Assembly: GCA_934095965.1 (NCBI GenBank)
Contig: CAKOKR010000003.1
Coordinates: forward strand, 1-52,903
DNA: 52,903 nt
From: an uncultured Bacilli bacterium
GTDB taxonomy: Bacteria > Bacillota_I > Bacilli_A > RF39 > UBA660
Direction: 5' to 3'
The notes beneath the pieces were generated by a model. It was not told where the DNA came from, ran no database searches, and saw nothing but the letters and a program-made list of their open reading frames with translations. Positions 1-8,399 of this stretch are shown here, piece by piece (the stretch's first letter is position 1; every line of letters begins with the position of its first letter). Position numbers and translations under genes: made by a program.

Positions 1-38
1 TAATAATAACGCTATTAAAGAAAAGGAGAAATTATATT

Positions 39-161
39 ATGAAAAGAACATATCAACCAAATAAAAGAAAAGCAGCTAAAAAACATGGATTTTTTGCTCG
101 TAAAAACACTGATATTCTAAATAATCGTCGTAGAAAAGGACGCAAAGTTTTATGTAAATAA
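39..161 (+). CDS. rpmH: 50S ribosomal protein L34
   Basis: A 40-residue basic protein starting MKRTYQPNKRK and ending RRRKGRKVLCK, the unmistakable L34 pattern; it is a structural protein of the large ribosomal subunit. A good ribosome site (AAAGGAG, 22-28) precedes the ATG. Bacterial L34 is usually 44-46 residues. The four residues (KNGR-like) between the HGFxxR motif and the RRRKGRK tail are missing here, so the central loop is shortened. It is the first gene of the rpmH-rnpA-yidC-jag block, which in Bacillota lies beside dnaA and oriC; that side is outside the window. Confidence 0.95.
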   Translation: MKRTYQPNKRKAAKKHGFFARKNTDILNNRRRKGRKVLCK

Positions 162-185
162 AAACCACTTTAATGTGGTTTTTTT
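162..185 (+). terminator. Intrinsic terminator or attenuator after rpmH
   Basis: AAACCAC (162-168) pairs with GTGGTTT (175-181) and runs into a T tract. It lies between rpmH and rnpA, so it probably lowers rnpA expression relative to L34 instead of stopping all transcription. Confidence 0.7.
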
Positions 186-200
186 CCTAAACAAGGTATT

Positions 201-536
201 ATGAAAAGAATTGAAATGGTTAAATCTCATGAGGATTTCCATGAGATAATTAATAGTGGAAACAAACTTAAAGGAAAATATTCAATAGTATTTTATAAAG
301 AAAAAGAATTTATAAAACCTAACTTTGGTATTGCCGTAGGTAAAAAGTTAGGAAATGCTGTTGTAAGAAATAAATTTAAACGACAATTTAGAAATATTGT
401 AGATAATAACAGATTTCTCTTTAAAAATAATCGTAATTATATTATAATGATTAAAAGGGAAGCAAATAATGCTTCATATAATGATTTACAAAATGATTTA
501 GTAAAAACATTAAGAAAGGAAAATCATGAAAAATAA
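201..536 (+). CDS. rnpA: Ribonuclease P protein component
   Basis: 111 residues, the normal length for RnpA, the protein cofactor that helps the RNase P RNA cut 5' leaders from pre-tRNA. The family signature is present as KLGNAVVRNKFKRQFR (about residues 49-64), the RNR motif that contacts RNA; the N-terminal half is the usual mixed fold with phenylalanine-rich strands. The ribosome site (AAGG) is weak. It follows rpmH, as in nearly all bacteria, and its last 11 bases overlap yidC, so the two are probably translationally coupled. No RNase P RNA gene was seen in the window. Confidence 0.93.
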   Translation: MKRIEMVKSHEDFHEIINSGNKLKGKYSIVFYKEKEFIKPNFGIAVGKKLGNAVVRNKFKRQFRNIVDNNRFLFKNNRNYIIMIKREANNASYNDLQNDLVKTLRKENHEK

Positions 537-1566
537 ATTAATGATCATAACGCTAATAAGTGTATTGTTATTAACTAGTGGATGCGGTAGTAATAAATAC
601 ATTAAAGATAAAGACAACAAAATAGTAACATATGAAGAAACAGGTCAAATGCTTGAAAAAGATATTGTATGTTTACCTGAAAAAGATGGAGAATTATATA
701 ACATATATAAAGAATATAAAGACCAATTAAATGTTGACTTTGATGAATTACCATCATGTGATAGTTTTAAAGTTAATTCAAATGAATCAACTGGTCTATG
801 GGAATTTCTATTTGTAAAACCATTAGCATTCCTTATTCTTGCATTAGGCAAGTTAGTAGGTAATCTAGGTATTTCTTTAATTTTAATTGGTTTAGCAATT
901 CGTATTATTTTGTTACCATTTACAATTAAAAGTACAAAACAAACAATGAATATGAAAAAGGCTCAACCTGAAATAGAAAAAATAGAAAGAAAATATCGCA
1001 ATAGAACAGATAATGAATCATTAATGGCAAAAAGTCAAGAAACAATTCTTGTATATAAAAAATACAAAGTAAATCCAATGGTTGGTTGCTTAATGTCATT
1101 CATTCAACTTCCATTATTCTTTGCTTTCTTACAAGCAATTTATAGAACACCAGCAATATATGAAGAAACACTTCTTACATATAACTTAGGTATGACTCCA
1201 CTAGTGGGAATTAAATCTGGTAACTATCTATATTTATTATTACTAATACTAATCGCAGTATCAACATATTTTTCATTCAAACAAACAATGTCTCAGGCTG
1301 GAACACAATCACCTGAAGCTGCAAAACAAATGAAAATAATGTTATATGTTATGTTATTTGTTATAACTTATGCATCAATGACACTTCCAACTGCATTAGC
1401 ATTTTACTGGATAATAACATATGCATTTATCGCAGTACAAAATATAATAATTAACTTAGTAAATAATAAAGACTTAACTAATAAAAAGGATAAAACTAAT
1501 AAAAAAGATAAAATAAAAGATAAATTAGTTAAGAAAGAAGGTATGAAGTATGGAAAAAATAATTAA
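526..1566 (+). CDS. yidC: Membrane protein insertase YidC/Oxa1 (SpoIIIJ type)
   Basis: 346 residues. The N-terminus is a lipoprotein signal (LLLTSGCG, lipobox Cys at about residue 20), followed by a short extracellular region and the Oxa1-type core with membrane segments near 90-130, 185-205, 230-250 and 270-310. The cytoplasmic helical hairpin (KQTMNMKKAQPEIEKIERKY) and the GCLMSFIQLPLFFAF segment are typical of the family. It inserts proteins into the membrane alone or with SecYEG. The lysine-rich tail is like tails that contact the ribosome. It overlaps rnpA by 11 bases and jag by 17. In Bacillus this copy (SpoIIIJ) is also needed for SpoIIIA function in sporulation; only one copy is visible here. 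Confidence 0.95.
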   Translation: MKNKLMIITLISVLLLTSGCGSNKYIKDKDNKIVTYEETGQMLEKDIVCLPEKDGELYNIYKEYKDQLNVDFDELPSCDSFKVNSNESTGLWEFLFVKPLAFLILALGKLVGNLGISLILIGLAIRIILLPFTIKSTKQTMNMKKAQPEIEKIERKYRNRTDNESLMAKSQETILVYKKYKVNPMVGCLMSFIQLPLFFAFLQAIYRTPAIYEETLLTYNLGMTPLVGIKSGNYLYLLLLILIAVSTYFSFKQTMSQAGTQSPEAAKQMKIMLYVMLFVITYASMTLPTALAFYWIITYAFIAVQNIIINLVNNKDLTNKKDKTNKKDKIKDKLVKKEGMKYGKNN

Positions 1567-2155
1567 AGAAGGAAAAACTGTTGAAGAAGCAATTAAGAAA
1601 TTAATGGAAGAAAATAATCTTTCAAAAGAAGAATTTCTTTATACATCAACAGTAAAAAAAGGAAAGTTATTTCAAGGAACAATCTATGAAGTAACAGCTT
1701 TCTTAAAAAGTGATATTAACAATGAATTAAAAGAATTCATAAGAAAACTTGTTGAAAACGTGGGTCTTGAAGTAAGTATTGAAGTTACCAACAAAGATGA
1801 CAGATTAACAATTAGATTATTTTCAAATAAAGATAAGATTTTAATTGGTCGTGAAGGAGCAACACTTAAAGCAATTGAAACTATTGCAAAACAATATATT
1901 CAAAATACAACAGGAATATATTACAAATTTAATTTAGATGTGTCAAACTATAAAGAAAAGAATCAAAAAAGATTAGAATGGTTAGCTAAGAAAACTGCTA
2001 AAGAAGTCGTAGAAACAAAAATGCCTGCTTCTCTAGATAATATGACGTCATATGAAAGAAGAATTATACACAATATATTAACAGACTTTAAAGGAGTTAA
2101 AACAGAAAGCGAAGGCGAAGAGCCAAATAGACACGTTGTTATTAAGCCTCTATAA
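1550..2155 (+). CDS. jag: RNA-binding protein Jag/KhpB (Jag-N, KH, R3H)
   Basis: 201 residues with the three expected parts: Jag-N (EGKTVEEAIKKLMEEN, residues 4-19, and KKGKLF), a KH domain with the GxxG loop as IGREGATL (about 101-108), and a C-terminal R3H domain with SYERRIIHNIL (about 167-177). The family binds RNA and affects cell elongation and division. The start overlaps the end of yidC by 17 bases, after an AAGAAGG ribosome site inside yidC, so expression is coupled to the insertase. Its stop codon lies in the loop of the terminator that follows. Confidence 0.93.
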   Translation: MEKIIKEGKTVEEAIKKLMEENNLSKEEFLYTSTVKKGKLFQGTIYEVTAFLKSDINNELKEFIRKLVENVGLEVSIEVTNKDDRLTIRLFSNKDKILIGREGATLKAIETIAKQYIQNTTGIYYKFNLDVSNYKEKNQKRLEWLAKKTAKEVVETKMPASLDNMTSYERRIIHNILTDFKGVKTESEGEEPNRHVVIKPL

Positions 2156-2171
2156 AGAGGCAATTTTTTTT
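2146..2171 (+). terminator. Terminator of the rpmH-jag operon, stop codon in the loop
   Basis: GCCTC (2146-2150) pairs with GAGGC (2157-2161), followed by eight T. The six-base loop contains the TAA of jag. Confidence 0.85.
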
Positions 2172-2283
2172 GCAAAATAAATACAAGTTATACTAAATAT
2201 AAGTGTAGATTGTTTCTAATATAAGAAGTACTTATTTAAAATATAAATTATTATTGTAAAATTATTTATGGAAGGAATAATCT

Positions 2284-2616
2284 ATGGAAAATTTAAGAAT
2301 TATCAGAGAAAAGAGAAACAAAAGTCAATTAAATGTAGCTATCAGCATCGGAGTTACTCAAGAAGCCATAAGCATGTATGAATCAGGTCAAAGTTATCCC
2401 AAGGTAACAACTTTAATAGATTTAGCCAATTACTTAGGAACAAGTACAGATTATTTACTAGGTTTAACAAATGATGATACTCCCATAAAATATATGAATA
2501 AAACATTAAATAAAAAAGAACAAGAATTAATGGATATGTTTATTTATATGAAAAGCGAAGATCAATTAAAACTCATAGGTTATGCAGAGTCTTTAAAGGA
2601 TAAAGTTAAAAATTAA
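2284..2616 (+). CDS. XRE-family helix-turn-helix regulator
   Basis: 110 residues. The first 65 are a classic HTH_3/XRE domain: NLRIIREKRNKSQLNVAISI, then a recognition helix (VTQEAISMYESG) and YPKVTTLIDLANYLGTSTDYLLG. The remaining ~45 residues include a helix (KKEQELMDMFIYMKSEDQLK) that probably mediates dimerisation. A GGAAGG ribosome site lies 10 bases upstream. It stands alone between the jag terminator and the mnmE promoter, an unusual guest in this conserved origin block. Its target is unknown; self-regulation is the usual case for such small repressors. Confidence 0.88.
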   Translation: MENLRIIREKRNKSQLNVAISIGVTQEAISMYESGQSYPKVTTLIDLANYLGTSTDYLLGLTNDDTPIKYMNKTLNKKEQELMDMFIYMKSEDQLKLIGYAESLKDKVKN

Positions 2617-2688
2617 TTAATTTATACTTGGGATTTAATGTAGCTAAAAAATGTCGCCAAAAATACCCTTTATATTTAATCAAATGTA

Positions 2689-2697
2689 TGTTATAAT
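2689..2697 (+). promoter_or_regulatory. Extended -10 promoter of mnmE
   Basis: TGTTATAAT is a full extended -10 element; no good -35 is visible (TTTATA at 2669). Transcription should begin near 2704, only about 20 bases before the mnmE ATG. Confidence 0.6.
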
Positions 2698-2723
2698 ACT
2701 TCCGATGAAAGGAAGTATTTTTT
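2695..2723 (+). promoter_or_regulatory. Perfect 9-bp hairpin covering the mnmE ribosome site
   Basis: AATACTTCC (2695-2703) pairs perfectly with GGAAGTATT (2711-2719), followed by a T run up to the ATG. The 3' arm contains the GGAAG ribosome site of mnmE and the 5' arm overlaps the -10 box. RNA made from the local promoter should lack the 5' arm, so only read-through RNA could form the hairpin. Confidence 0.65.
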
Positions 2724-4067
2724 ATGGATGATACAATATGTGCAATATCAACTGCTATAAATGGTGCAATATCCATTGTTCGTTTAAGTGGATCAGAATC
2801 TATCAACATCGTAAATAGTATTTTTACTGAAAAAATAACAGATGAATCACACAAAATTTATTATGGTCATATTAAAGATGAAGATGAAGTAATAGATGAA
2901 GTACTCATCATGGTTATGAAAAGTCCAAGGACATATACAACAGAAGATATCGTTGAAATAAATTGCCATGGAGGAATAACAACCACTAATAAGGTATTAG
3001 AATTACTTTTAAAAAAGGGAGCAAGACTTGCTGAACCTGGTGAATTTACAAAAAGAGCTTATTTAAATGGAAGAATAAATCTCCTTGAAGCAGAATCTGT
3101 TAACGACTTAATAACAGCAAAAACGGATGCAGCTAGAAAACTAGCAATAAATAATGTAGATGGTAAGTTAAGTAAAAAAATATCTAACTTAAGAGAAAAA
3201 ATAGCAAAAATACTCGCAAACATTGAAGTGAATATTGATTATCCAGAATACACTGATGAATTAGATGTAACAAATGAATTAATGCATGATTACCTAACAG
3301 ATATAAAAAAAGATTTAGATGCTTTAGTAAATGGAGCTAAAAACGGAAGACTTATTAAAAATGGTGTAAATGTTGCAATTATTGGTAAACCAAATGTAGG
3401 TAAAAGTAGCATATTAAATAGTTTATTAGATGAAGATAAAGCAATAGTTACGAATATTCCGGGTACAACGAGAGATATCGTCGAAGGAACAATTACAATA
3501 GATGGCGTTGCAATTAATTTAATAGATACTGCAGGTATAAGAAAAACAGATGATTTAGTAGAACAAATCGGGGTAGAAAAAAGTGAAAAAACTGCAGATA
3601 ATTCAGATATAATTTTATTTGTTTTAAATAATAATGAAGAATTAACTAACGAAGAAGAAAGTATGTTAAAAAAATATAATTCAGATAAACTAATATTATT
3701 TATTAATAAAACAGATTTAGAAAAGAAATTAATTGTACCTAATTATATCAAAGATGTTATATATGGTAATACAATTGAATTAAATGGTTTAGATGAATTA
3801 AAAAATAAGATATCAGATAAATTAAATTTAAAAAATGTAATAAATAAAGATATGAGTTATTTATCGAATGTCAGAGAAATAGATTTAGTTAATAAAGCTA
3901 GTGATTCTTTAAAAAGTGCTCAAGAAAATTTAGGTGCTGGATTTCCTGTTGATGTTGTTGAAATTGATTTAAAAAATGCTTGGGATTATCTAGGTGAAAT
4001 AATGGGAATGAGTTATAAAGATGAATTAGTAGATAAAATATTTAGTAATTTTTGTCTAGGAAAGTGA
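2724..4067 (+). CDS. mnmE: tRNA modification GTPase MnmE
   Basis: 447 residues, normal length. The N-terminal tetrahydrofolate-binding domain (DDTICAISTAINGAISIVRLSG) is followed by a helical domain and an inserted G domain: P-loop GKPNVGKSS (about 221-229), the switch region with TRDIVEG, DTAGIR, and NKTD for guanine recognition. The C-terminus FCLGK is the expected C-[IL]-G-K motif carrying the catalytic cysteine. With MnmG it makes the cmnm5 modification of U34 in tRNAs reading NNA/NNG codons, important in an AT-rich genome. It stops nine bases before mnmG. Confidence 0.96.
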   Translation: MDDTICAISTAINGAISIVRLSGSESINIVNSIFTEKITDESHKIYYGHIKDEDEVIDEVLIMVMKSPRTYTTEDIVEINCHGGITTTNKVLELLLKKGARLAEPGEFTKRAYLNGRINLLEAESVNDLITAKTDAARKLAINNVDGKLSKKISNLREKIAKILANIEVNIDYPEYTDELDVTNELMHDYLTDIKKDLDALVNGAKNGRLIKNGVNVAIIGKPNVGKSSILNSLLDEDKAIVTNIPGTTRDIVEGTITIDGVAINLIDTAGIRKTDDLVEQIGVEKSEKTADNSDIILFVLNNNEELTNEEESMLKKYNSDKLILFINKTDLEKKLIVPNYIKDVIYGNTIELNGLDELKNKISDKLNLKNVINKDMSYLSNVREIDLVNKASDSLKSAQENLGAGFPVDVVEIDLKNAWDYLGEIMGMSYKDELVDKIFSNFCLGK

Positions 4068-4075
4068 GGTTAAAT

Positions 4076-5944
4076 ATGTATGATATTATAGTAGTAGGTG
4101 GTGGACATGCCGGAATTGAAGCAAGTCATATTGCTGCAAAATTAGGTAAAAAAACATTATTAGTAACAGGTAATATTAATAATATAGGTGATATGCCATG
4201 TAATCCTTCAATAGGTGGAACAGCAAAGGGTATAATAGTAAGAGAAGTAGATGCCCTTGGAGGATTAATGGGTAAAGTTGCAGATAAAACTCACTTACAA
4301 ATAAAAATGTTAAATAATTCAAAAGGACCTGCAGTAAGAAGCTTAAGAGCTCAAGCAGATAAAGTTACATATCCAAAAAAGATGCAAGAAATATTACTGA
4401 ACATGCCTAATTTAACAGTTAAAGAATCACTAGTAGAAGATTTAATTGTAGATAATAACAAAGTTAATGGAGTAATACTTGAAAATGGGGAAAAAATTGA
4501 AGGAAAAACTGTTATTTTAACAACAGGTACTTATTTACGTGGAAATATTTTAGTGGGCAGTAAAAATACTCCCGGAGGACCTCACGGAGAGAAAAGAAGT
4601 AATTATTTATCAACAAAATTAAAAGAATATGGTTTAAAAATAATTAGATTAAAAACAGGTACACCTCAAAGAATTAAAAAAGATTCCATAGATTTTTCAG
4701 TAATGGAAGAAGAAAAGGGAGATAATACATTCTGGACATTTTCCTATGATGATGAACCATCTTATAAAATCGAAGACCAAAAATCATGTTACCTTTTATA
4801 TACCAATGAAAATACTCATCAAATAATCAGAGATAATTTAACTAAATCTGCAATGTATGGTGGTTATGCAACTGGAGTTGGTCCAAGATATTGTCCATCA
4901 ATCGAAGATAAAATTGTAAGATTTAAAGATAAAGAAAGACATCAATTATTCCTAGAACCAGAAAGCTTGTATTATGATGATTGGTACTTACAAGGTTTTT
5001 CAACAAGTATGCCTGAAGATGTTCAAGAAAAAATGGTTCATAGTCTTCATGGATTAGAAAATGCTGTAATAAGTAAATATGCTTATGCAATCGAATATGA
5101 TGCAATAGATCCATTACAAATAAAACCAAGTTTGGAAAACAAAATATTAGAAAATTTATTTACTGCAGGACAAATCAATGGAACAAGTGGTTATGAAGAA
5201 GCTGCAGGTCAAGGAATTATCGCAGGTATAAATGCCTCATTAAAAATAGATAATAAAGAACCATTAGTTTTAAAAAGAAGTGATGCATACATCGGTGTAT
5301 TAATTGATGACTTAGTAACAAAAGGAACAATTGAACCATATCGTATGCTTACATCACGTGCAGAATTTCGCCTTATTTTAAGACATGATAATGCAGATTT
5401 AAGACTTAGACATTATGCAAAAGATATTGGTACAATTACTGATGAACAATATCAAAAATTAATTGAAAAAGAAAAAAATATAGAAAACTTAACAAATTAT
5501 TTAAAAGAAAATACACTTCATTTAACTGAAGAAGTAAAAGAAGTATTTCATATGAGTAACTTAAATGTTCCATTAACAGGTTTATCTTTTTATGATTTAT
5601 TAAAAAGACCTGAAATAAATATGGAATTTGTAAAAAACTTTATTGAAATAAATTATAATCCATTAGTTATTGAACAAGTAGAAATAAATGCTAAATATCA
5701 AGGATATATCAATAAGGCTTTAAAAGAAGTAGAAAAGCTTGAACGTATGGAAGAAAAACAAATACCAGATGATATTAATTATGACTTAGTAACAAACTTA
5801 GCAAGTGAAGCAAAACAAAAATTATCAAGTATTAGACCAAAAACAATAGCACAAGCATCGCGTATCAGTGGTGTAAATCCCGTAGATATTTCAGTATTAA
5901 CTATATATTTAAAGAAAGAATATGGTAAAAATGACAATAGATGA
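4076..5944 (+). CDS. mnmG: tRNA uridine 5-carboxymethylaminomethyl modification enzyme MnmG
   Basis: 622 residues from the ATG at 4076, chosen because the protein then begins MYDIIVVGGGHAGIEAS, exactly the family N-terminus, with GTGAGG upstream; an in-frame start eight codons earlier would overlap mnmE. The Rossmann motif GGGHAG (8-13) binds FAD. Conserved stretches include DMPCNPSIGGTAKG, TGTYLRG, GPRYCPSIEDKI and GYEEAAGQGIIAGINAS, and the C-terminal helical domain that docks MnmE is complete. It forms the heterotetramer with MnmE. It overlaps rsmG by 23 bases. Confidence 0.96.
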   Translation: MYDIIVVGGGHAGIEASHIAAKLGKKTLLVTGNINNIGDMPCNPSIGGTAKGIIVREVDALGGLMGKVADKTHLQIKMLNNSKGPAVRSLRAQADKVTYPKKMQEILLNMPNLTVKESLVEDLIVDNNKVNGVILENGEKIEGKTVILTTGTYLRGNILVGSKNTPGGPHGEKRSNYLSTKLKEYGLKIIRLKTGTPQRIKKDSIDFSVMEEEKGDNTFWTFSYDDEPSYKIEDQKSCYLLYTNENTHQIIRDNLTKSAMYGGYATGVGPRYCPSIEDKIVRFKDKERHQLFLEPESLYYDDWYLQGFSTSMPEDVQEKMVHSLHGLENAVISKYAYAIEYDAIDPLQIKPSLENKILENLFTAGQINGTSGYEEAAGQGIIAGINASLKIDNKEPLVLKRSDAYIGVLIDDLVTKGTIEPYRMLTSRAEFRLILRHDNADLRLRHYAKDIGTITDEQYQKLIEKEKNIENLTNYLKENTLHLTEEVKEVFHMSNLNVPLTGLSFYDLLKRPEINMEFVKNFIEINYNPLVIEQVEINAKYQGYINKALKEVEKLERMEEKQIPDDINYDLVTNLASEAKQKLSSIRPKTIAQASRISGVNPVDISVLTIYLKKEYGKNDNR

Positions 5945-6650
5945 GTTTATAAATAATACAAAATTACTTGGTATTGACGTAACTAAGGAACAACTTGATA
6001 AACTAAATACTTATGCATCATTTTTAATGGAATATAATGCTCACACAAATTTGACTGCTATAAAAAAAGTTGATGAAATATATTTAAAACATTTTTTTGA
6101 TAGCTTAACTTTAACAAAGGTCATTGATTTAAATACATGTGATAATCTCCTTGATATTGGTTCAGGTGCAGGTTTTCCAGGAATGGTACTAAAAATATTT
6201 TTTCCAAATCTAAAGGTAACATTATTAGATTCGAATAACAAAAAAACAACATTTTTAAAAGAATTAGCTAAAAAAATAAATGTTGATAACATCGAAGTTA
6301 TCAACACTAGAGTGGAAACTCTTTCAAAAGAAAGATTAAATTATTTTGATGTCGTAACAGCTAGAGCAGTAACAAATATGACCATTTTAACAGAACTTGC
6401 AATGCCTTTGGTAAAAAAAAATAAATATTTTATAGCTCTAAAGGGAAGTAATAAAGAAGAAATAACTGATGCAGAATACGCAATAGAAAAAATGAATGGT
6501 AAAATAGAAAAAATAGAAAGTTTTGAACTTTACAACGATGCAGGAATGAGAAATATCATAAAAATAAAGAAAACAGATGAAACTTTAAGTAAAGATTTAA
6601 GACCATATGAAAAAATTATAAAAAAGCCATTGCAAAAAAAACTTAAATAG
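5922..6650 (+). CDS. rsmG: 16S rRNA (guanine-N7) methyltransferase RsmG
   Basis: 242 residues. It has the SAM-binding motif LLDIGSGAGFPGM (about 72-84), the N-terminal YNAHTNLTAI motif typical of GidB/RsmG, and TARAVTNM near 145. It methylates G527 (E. coli numbering) of 16S rRNA; loss gives low-level streptomycin resistance in other species. The start is ATG 5922, with AAAGAAAG five bases upstream; ATG 5931 is a possible alternative. It overlaps mnmG, in the classical gidA-gidB order. A basic tail (KPLQKKLK) ends the protein. Confidence 0.94.
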   Translation: MVKMTIDEFINNTKLLGIDVTKEQLDKLNTYASFLMEYNAHTNLTAIKKVDEIYLKHFFDSLTLTKVIDLNTCDNLLDIGSGAGFPGMVLKIFFPNLKVTLLDSNNKKTTFLKELAKKINVDNIEVINTRVETLSKERLNYFDVVTARAVTNMTILTELAMPLVKKNKYFIALKGSNKEEITDAEYAIEKMNGKIEKIESFELYNDAGMRNIIKIKKTDETLSKDLRPYEKIIKKPLQKKLK

Positions 6651-6682
6651 GGTATGATTATATAAGATAAGGGTTGATATAT

Positions 6683-7801
6683 GTGAATAATAAAATTGAA
6701 AATACTATATTACAAGTTCCTATCGAGGACATAATTCCTAATCGTTTTCAACCACGATTAGCTTTTGATGATGCATCACTTCAAGACTTAGCTTCATCAA
6801 TTAAACAACATGGAATTATTCAACCTCTTGTTTTAAGAAGAAAAAATGACAAGTATGAAATAATTGCTGGAGAAAGAAGATATAAAGCTGCAAAACTAGC
6901 AGGACTTGCATCAGTCCCAGCAATAATTTCTAATTTAGATGATAATGCATCTGCAGAAGTTGCAATTGTTGAAAACATTCAAAGAAAAGATTTAACAGCA
7001 ATCGAAGAAGCAAAATCATATCAAGCACTTTTAGACAAAGGTTATATGACTCAAGAAGAATTAGCTAGAAAAATGGGATTATCACAATCAGCTATATCAA
7101 ATAAATTACGTTTATTAACATTAGATGAATCAGTTCAAAATGCTATTTTAGAAGGAAAAATTTCTGAAAGACATGCAAGAACTTTATTAAAAATATCTAA
7201 TCATGAAAGTCAAAAAATGTTATTAAATAAAATAATTAATGAACGTCTTACAGTTAAACAACTTGAAGATGAAATAAAAAGTATAGAAAATAGCGAGGTT
7301 AATATGGAACAAGAAGAAGTACCTATTATAAATAATATGCCTAATATAAGTAATGTTGTTAATAATGCTATTGACATAAATAGCTTAAATAAACCAGAAC
7401 AATTAGAAGAATTAACAATTGATGATAAAAAAGAACGAAAGGTAGTTACACCAGAAACATTTTTTTCAAATCCTGAAAAGATGCCAAATAAATTCTTTAA
7501 CTTCCTTGAAGATTCTGCAGCAAACATGGATATCGAAGAAGTACCACCAACAATAGTAACTTCACAACCTGAAGTTAAAAAACAAGAAAATTTAATTAAC
7601 AACACAGAAAATATTGAAATGCTTGATGATTTCTTTATTCCTACAGAAAAGAGTAATATTCCAGTTCAAAATGAATACTTAGATACAGTTATAAAAACAG
7701 TTCGTGGATTAAACTTTGATTCAGATAAAGTATCTATGGAAGAGATAAACTTACCAACAGAATATGTAATAACAATCAAAATTAAAAAAGATAAAATTTA
7801 A
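6683..7801 (+). CDS. ParB/Noc-family chromosome-binding protein with long linker
   Basis: 372 residues from GTG 6683, chosen because AAGGG lies nine bases upstream; a TTG at 6674 is too close to that site. Residues 1-110 are the ParB N-domain with the CTP-binding GERRY motif (63-67) and ENIQRKDL (97-104). Residues about 122-146 are the helix-turn-helix (MTQEELARKMGLSQSAISNK). After about residue 200 there is an acidic, Asn/Glu/Pro-rich low-complexity stretch of some 125 residues, then a beta-type end (NLPTEYVITIKIKK) that may be the dimerisation domain. Bacillus Spo0J and Noc are about 280 residues. Noc sits right after rsmG in Bacillus; no parA/soj neighbour is seen, so ParB versus Noc cannot be settled. 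Confidence 0.88.
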   Translation: MNNKIENTILQVPIEDIIPNRFQPRLAFDDASLQDLASSIKQHGIIQPLVLRRKNDKYEIIAGERRYKAAKLAGLASVPAIISNLDDNASAEVAIVENIQRKDLTAIEEAKSYQALLDKGYMTQEELARKMGLSQSAISNKLRLLTLDESVQNAILEGKISERHARTLLKISNHESQKMLLNKIINERLTVKQLEDEIKSIENSEVNMEQEEVPIINNMPNISNVVNNAIDINSLNKPEQLEELTIDDKKERKVVTPETFFSNPEKMPNKFFNFLEDSAANMDIEEVPPTIVTSQPEVKKQENLINNTENIEMLDDFFIPTEKSNIPVQNEYLDTVIKTVRGLNFDSDKVSMEEINLPTEYVITIKIKKDKI

Positions 7802-7802
7802 G

Positions 7803-7828
7803 TGGCTAGATAATCTAGTCATTTTTTT
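7803..7828 (+). terminator. Terminator of the mnmE-parB operon
   Basis: TGGCTAGA (7803-7810) and TCTAGTCA (7814-7821) form an 8-bp stem with one G-T pair, followed by seven T. Confidence 0.85.
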
Positions 7829-7921
7829 GATAAAATTTATTTTACAAATTTCCATTTGCCTGTCCTAATTAATATAGGAAAGAAAAGAATGATGCAATAA
7901 AAATTAATAAAATAAACAATC

Positions 7922-7948
7922 AAAAATGACTAGAGAGGAATCTAGCCA
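7922..7948 (-). terminator. Terminator of the minus-strand genes, mirror copy of 7803-7828
   Basis: Read on the minus strand: TGGCTAGA, a six-base loop, TCTAGTCA, then TTTTT. The arms are identical to those of the parB terminator on the other strand, so both convergent transcripts end in the same stem. The ~95 bases between the two contain no recognisable gene. Confidence 0.75.
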
Positions 7949-7999
7949 TTTTTGAGTCATACAACTGTTTCGTAGGAATTATAAGATTTTTCGATTACT

Positions 8000-8317
8000 T
8001 TAAAGTTTTATAAACTCATCTAAGTTAAAATCATAGATAGAGATTATATCATCATTAAAGTTAATCTCAGTGAAATTATCCATAACATGATAATCAAGAT
8101 TATCAAGACTCAATTTTAATATTACTTCATATTGAGGAACCACATTCATTCTGCTACATTTAAGTGATGAGTCTTTTTCAGTATCAAAAAAGAATAACAA
8201 ATTTTTATCAGTAAGCATAATATTAACTAATAATTTTCTGTTTCCAAAACTAACTAAAACTTGTTCCTTTTCATTAATAGCATGTTCATTATCTTTTAAA
8301 AAATCATAATTATACAT
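8000..8317 (-). CDS. Hypothetical protein, 105 residues
   Basis: Not recognised. It is a soluble, acidic protein without signal peptide or membrane segment. The middle (EQVLVSFGNRKLLVNIMLTD, then KNLLFFFDTEKD) alternates hydrophobic strands with turns, as in small beta-barrel or PH-like folds, but this is only a guess. A clear ribosome site (AGGTGGAG on the minus strand) precedes the ATG, which supports real translation. It lies 82 bases downstream of the PBP gene on the same strand, and the convergent terminator at 7922-7948 closes the unit. Confidence 0.6.
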   Translation of the reverse strand: MYNYDFLKDNEHAINEKEQVLVSFGNRKLLVNIMLTDKNLLFFFDTEKDSSLKCSRMNVVPQYEVILKLSLDNLDYHVMDNFTEINFNDDIISIYDFNLDEFIKL

Positions 8318-8399
8318 AACTCCACCTATCTAAATTATATAACAATAATATTCATATGTCTATATAATTATTATATTACTTTGTAAAATTTTACATGAA

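Noticed and set aside
7210..7605. Long minus-strand open frame inside parB
   Set aside because: Antisense shadow of the low-complexity linker; no ribosome site and no conserved features.
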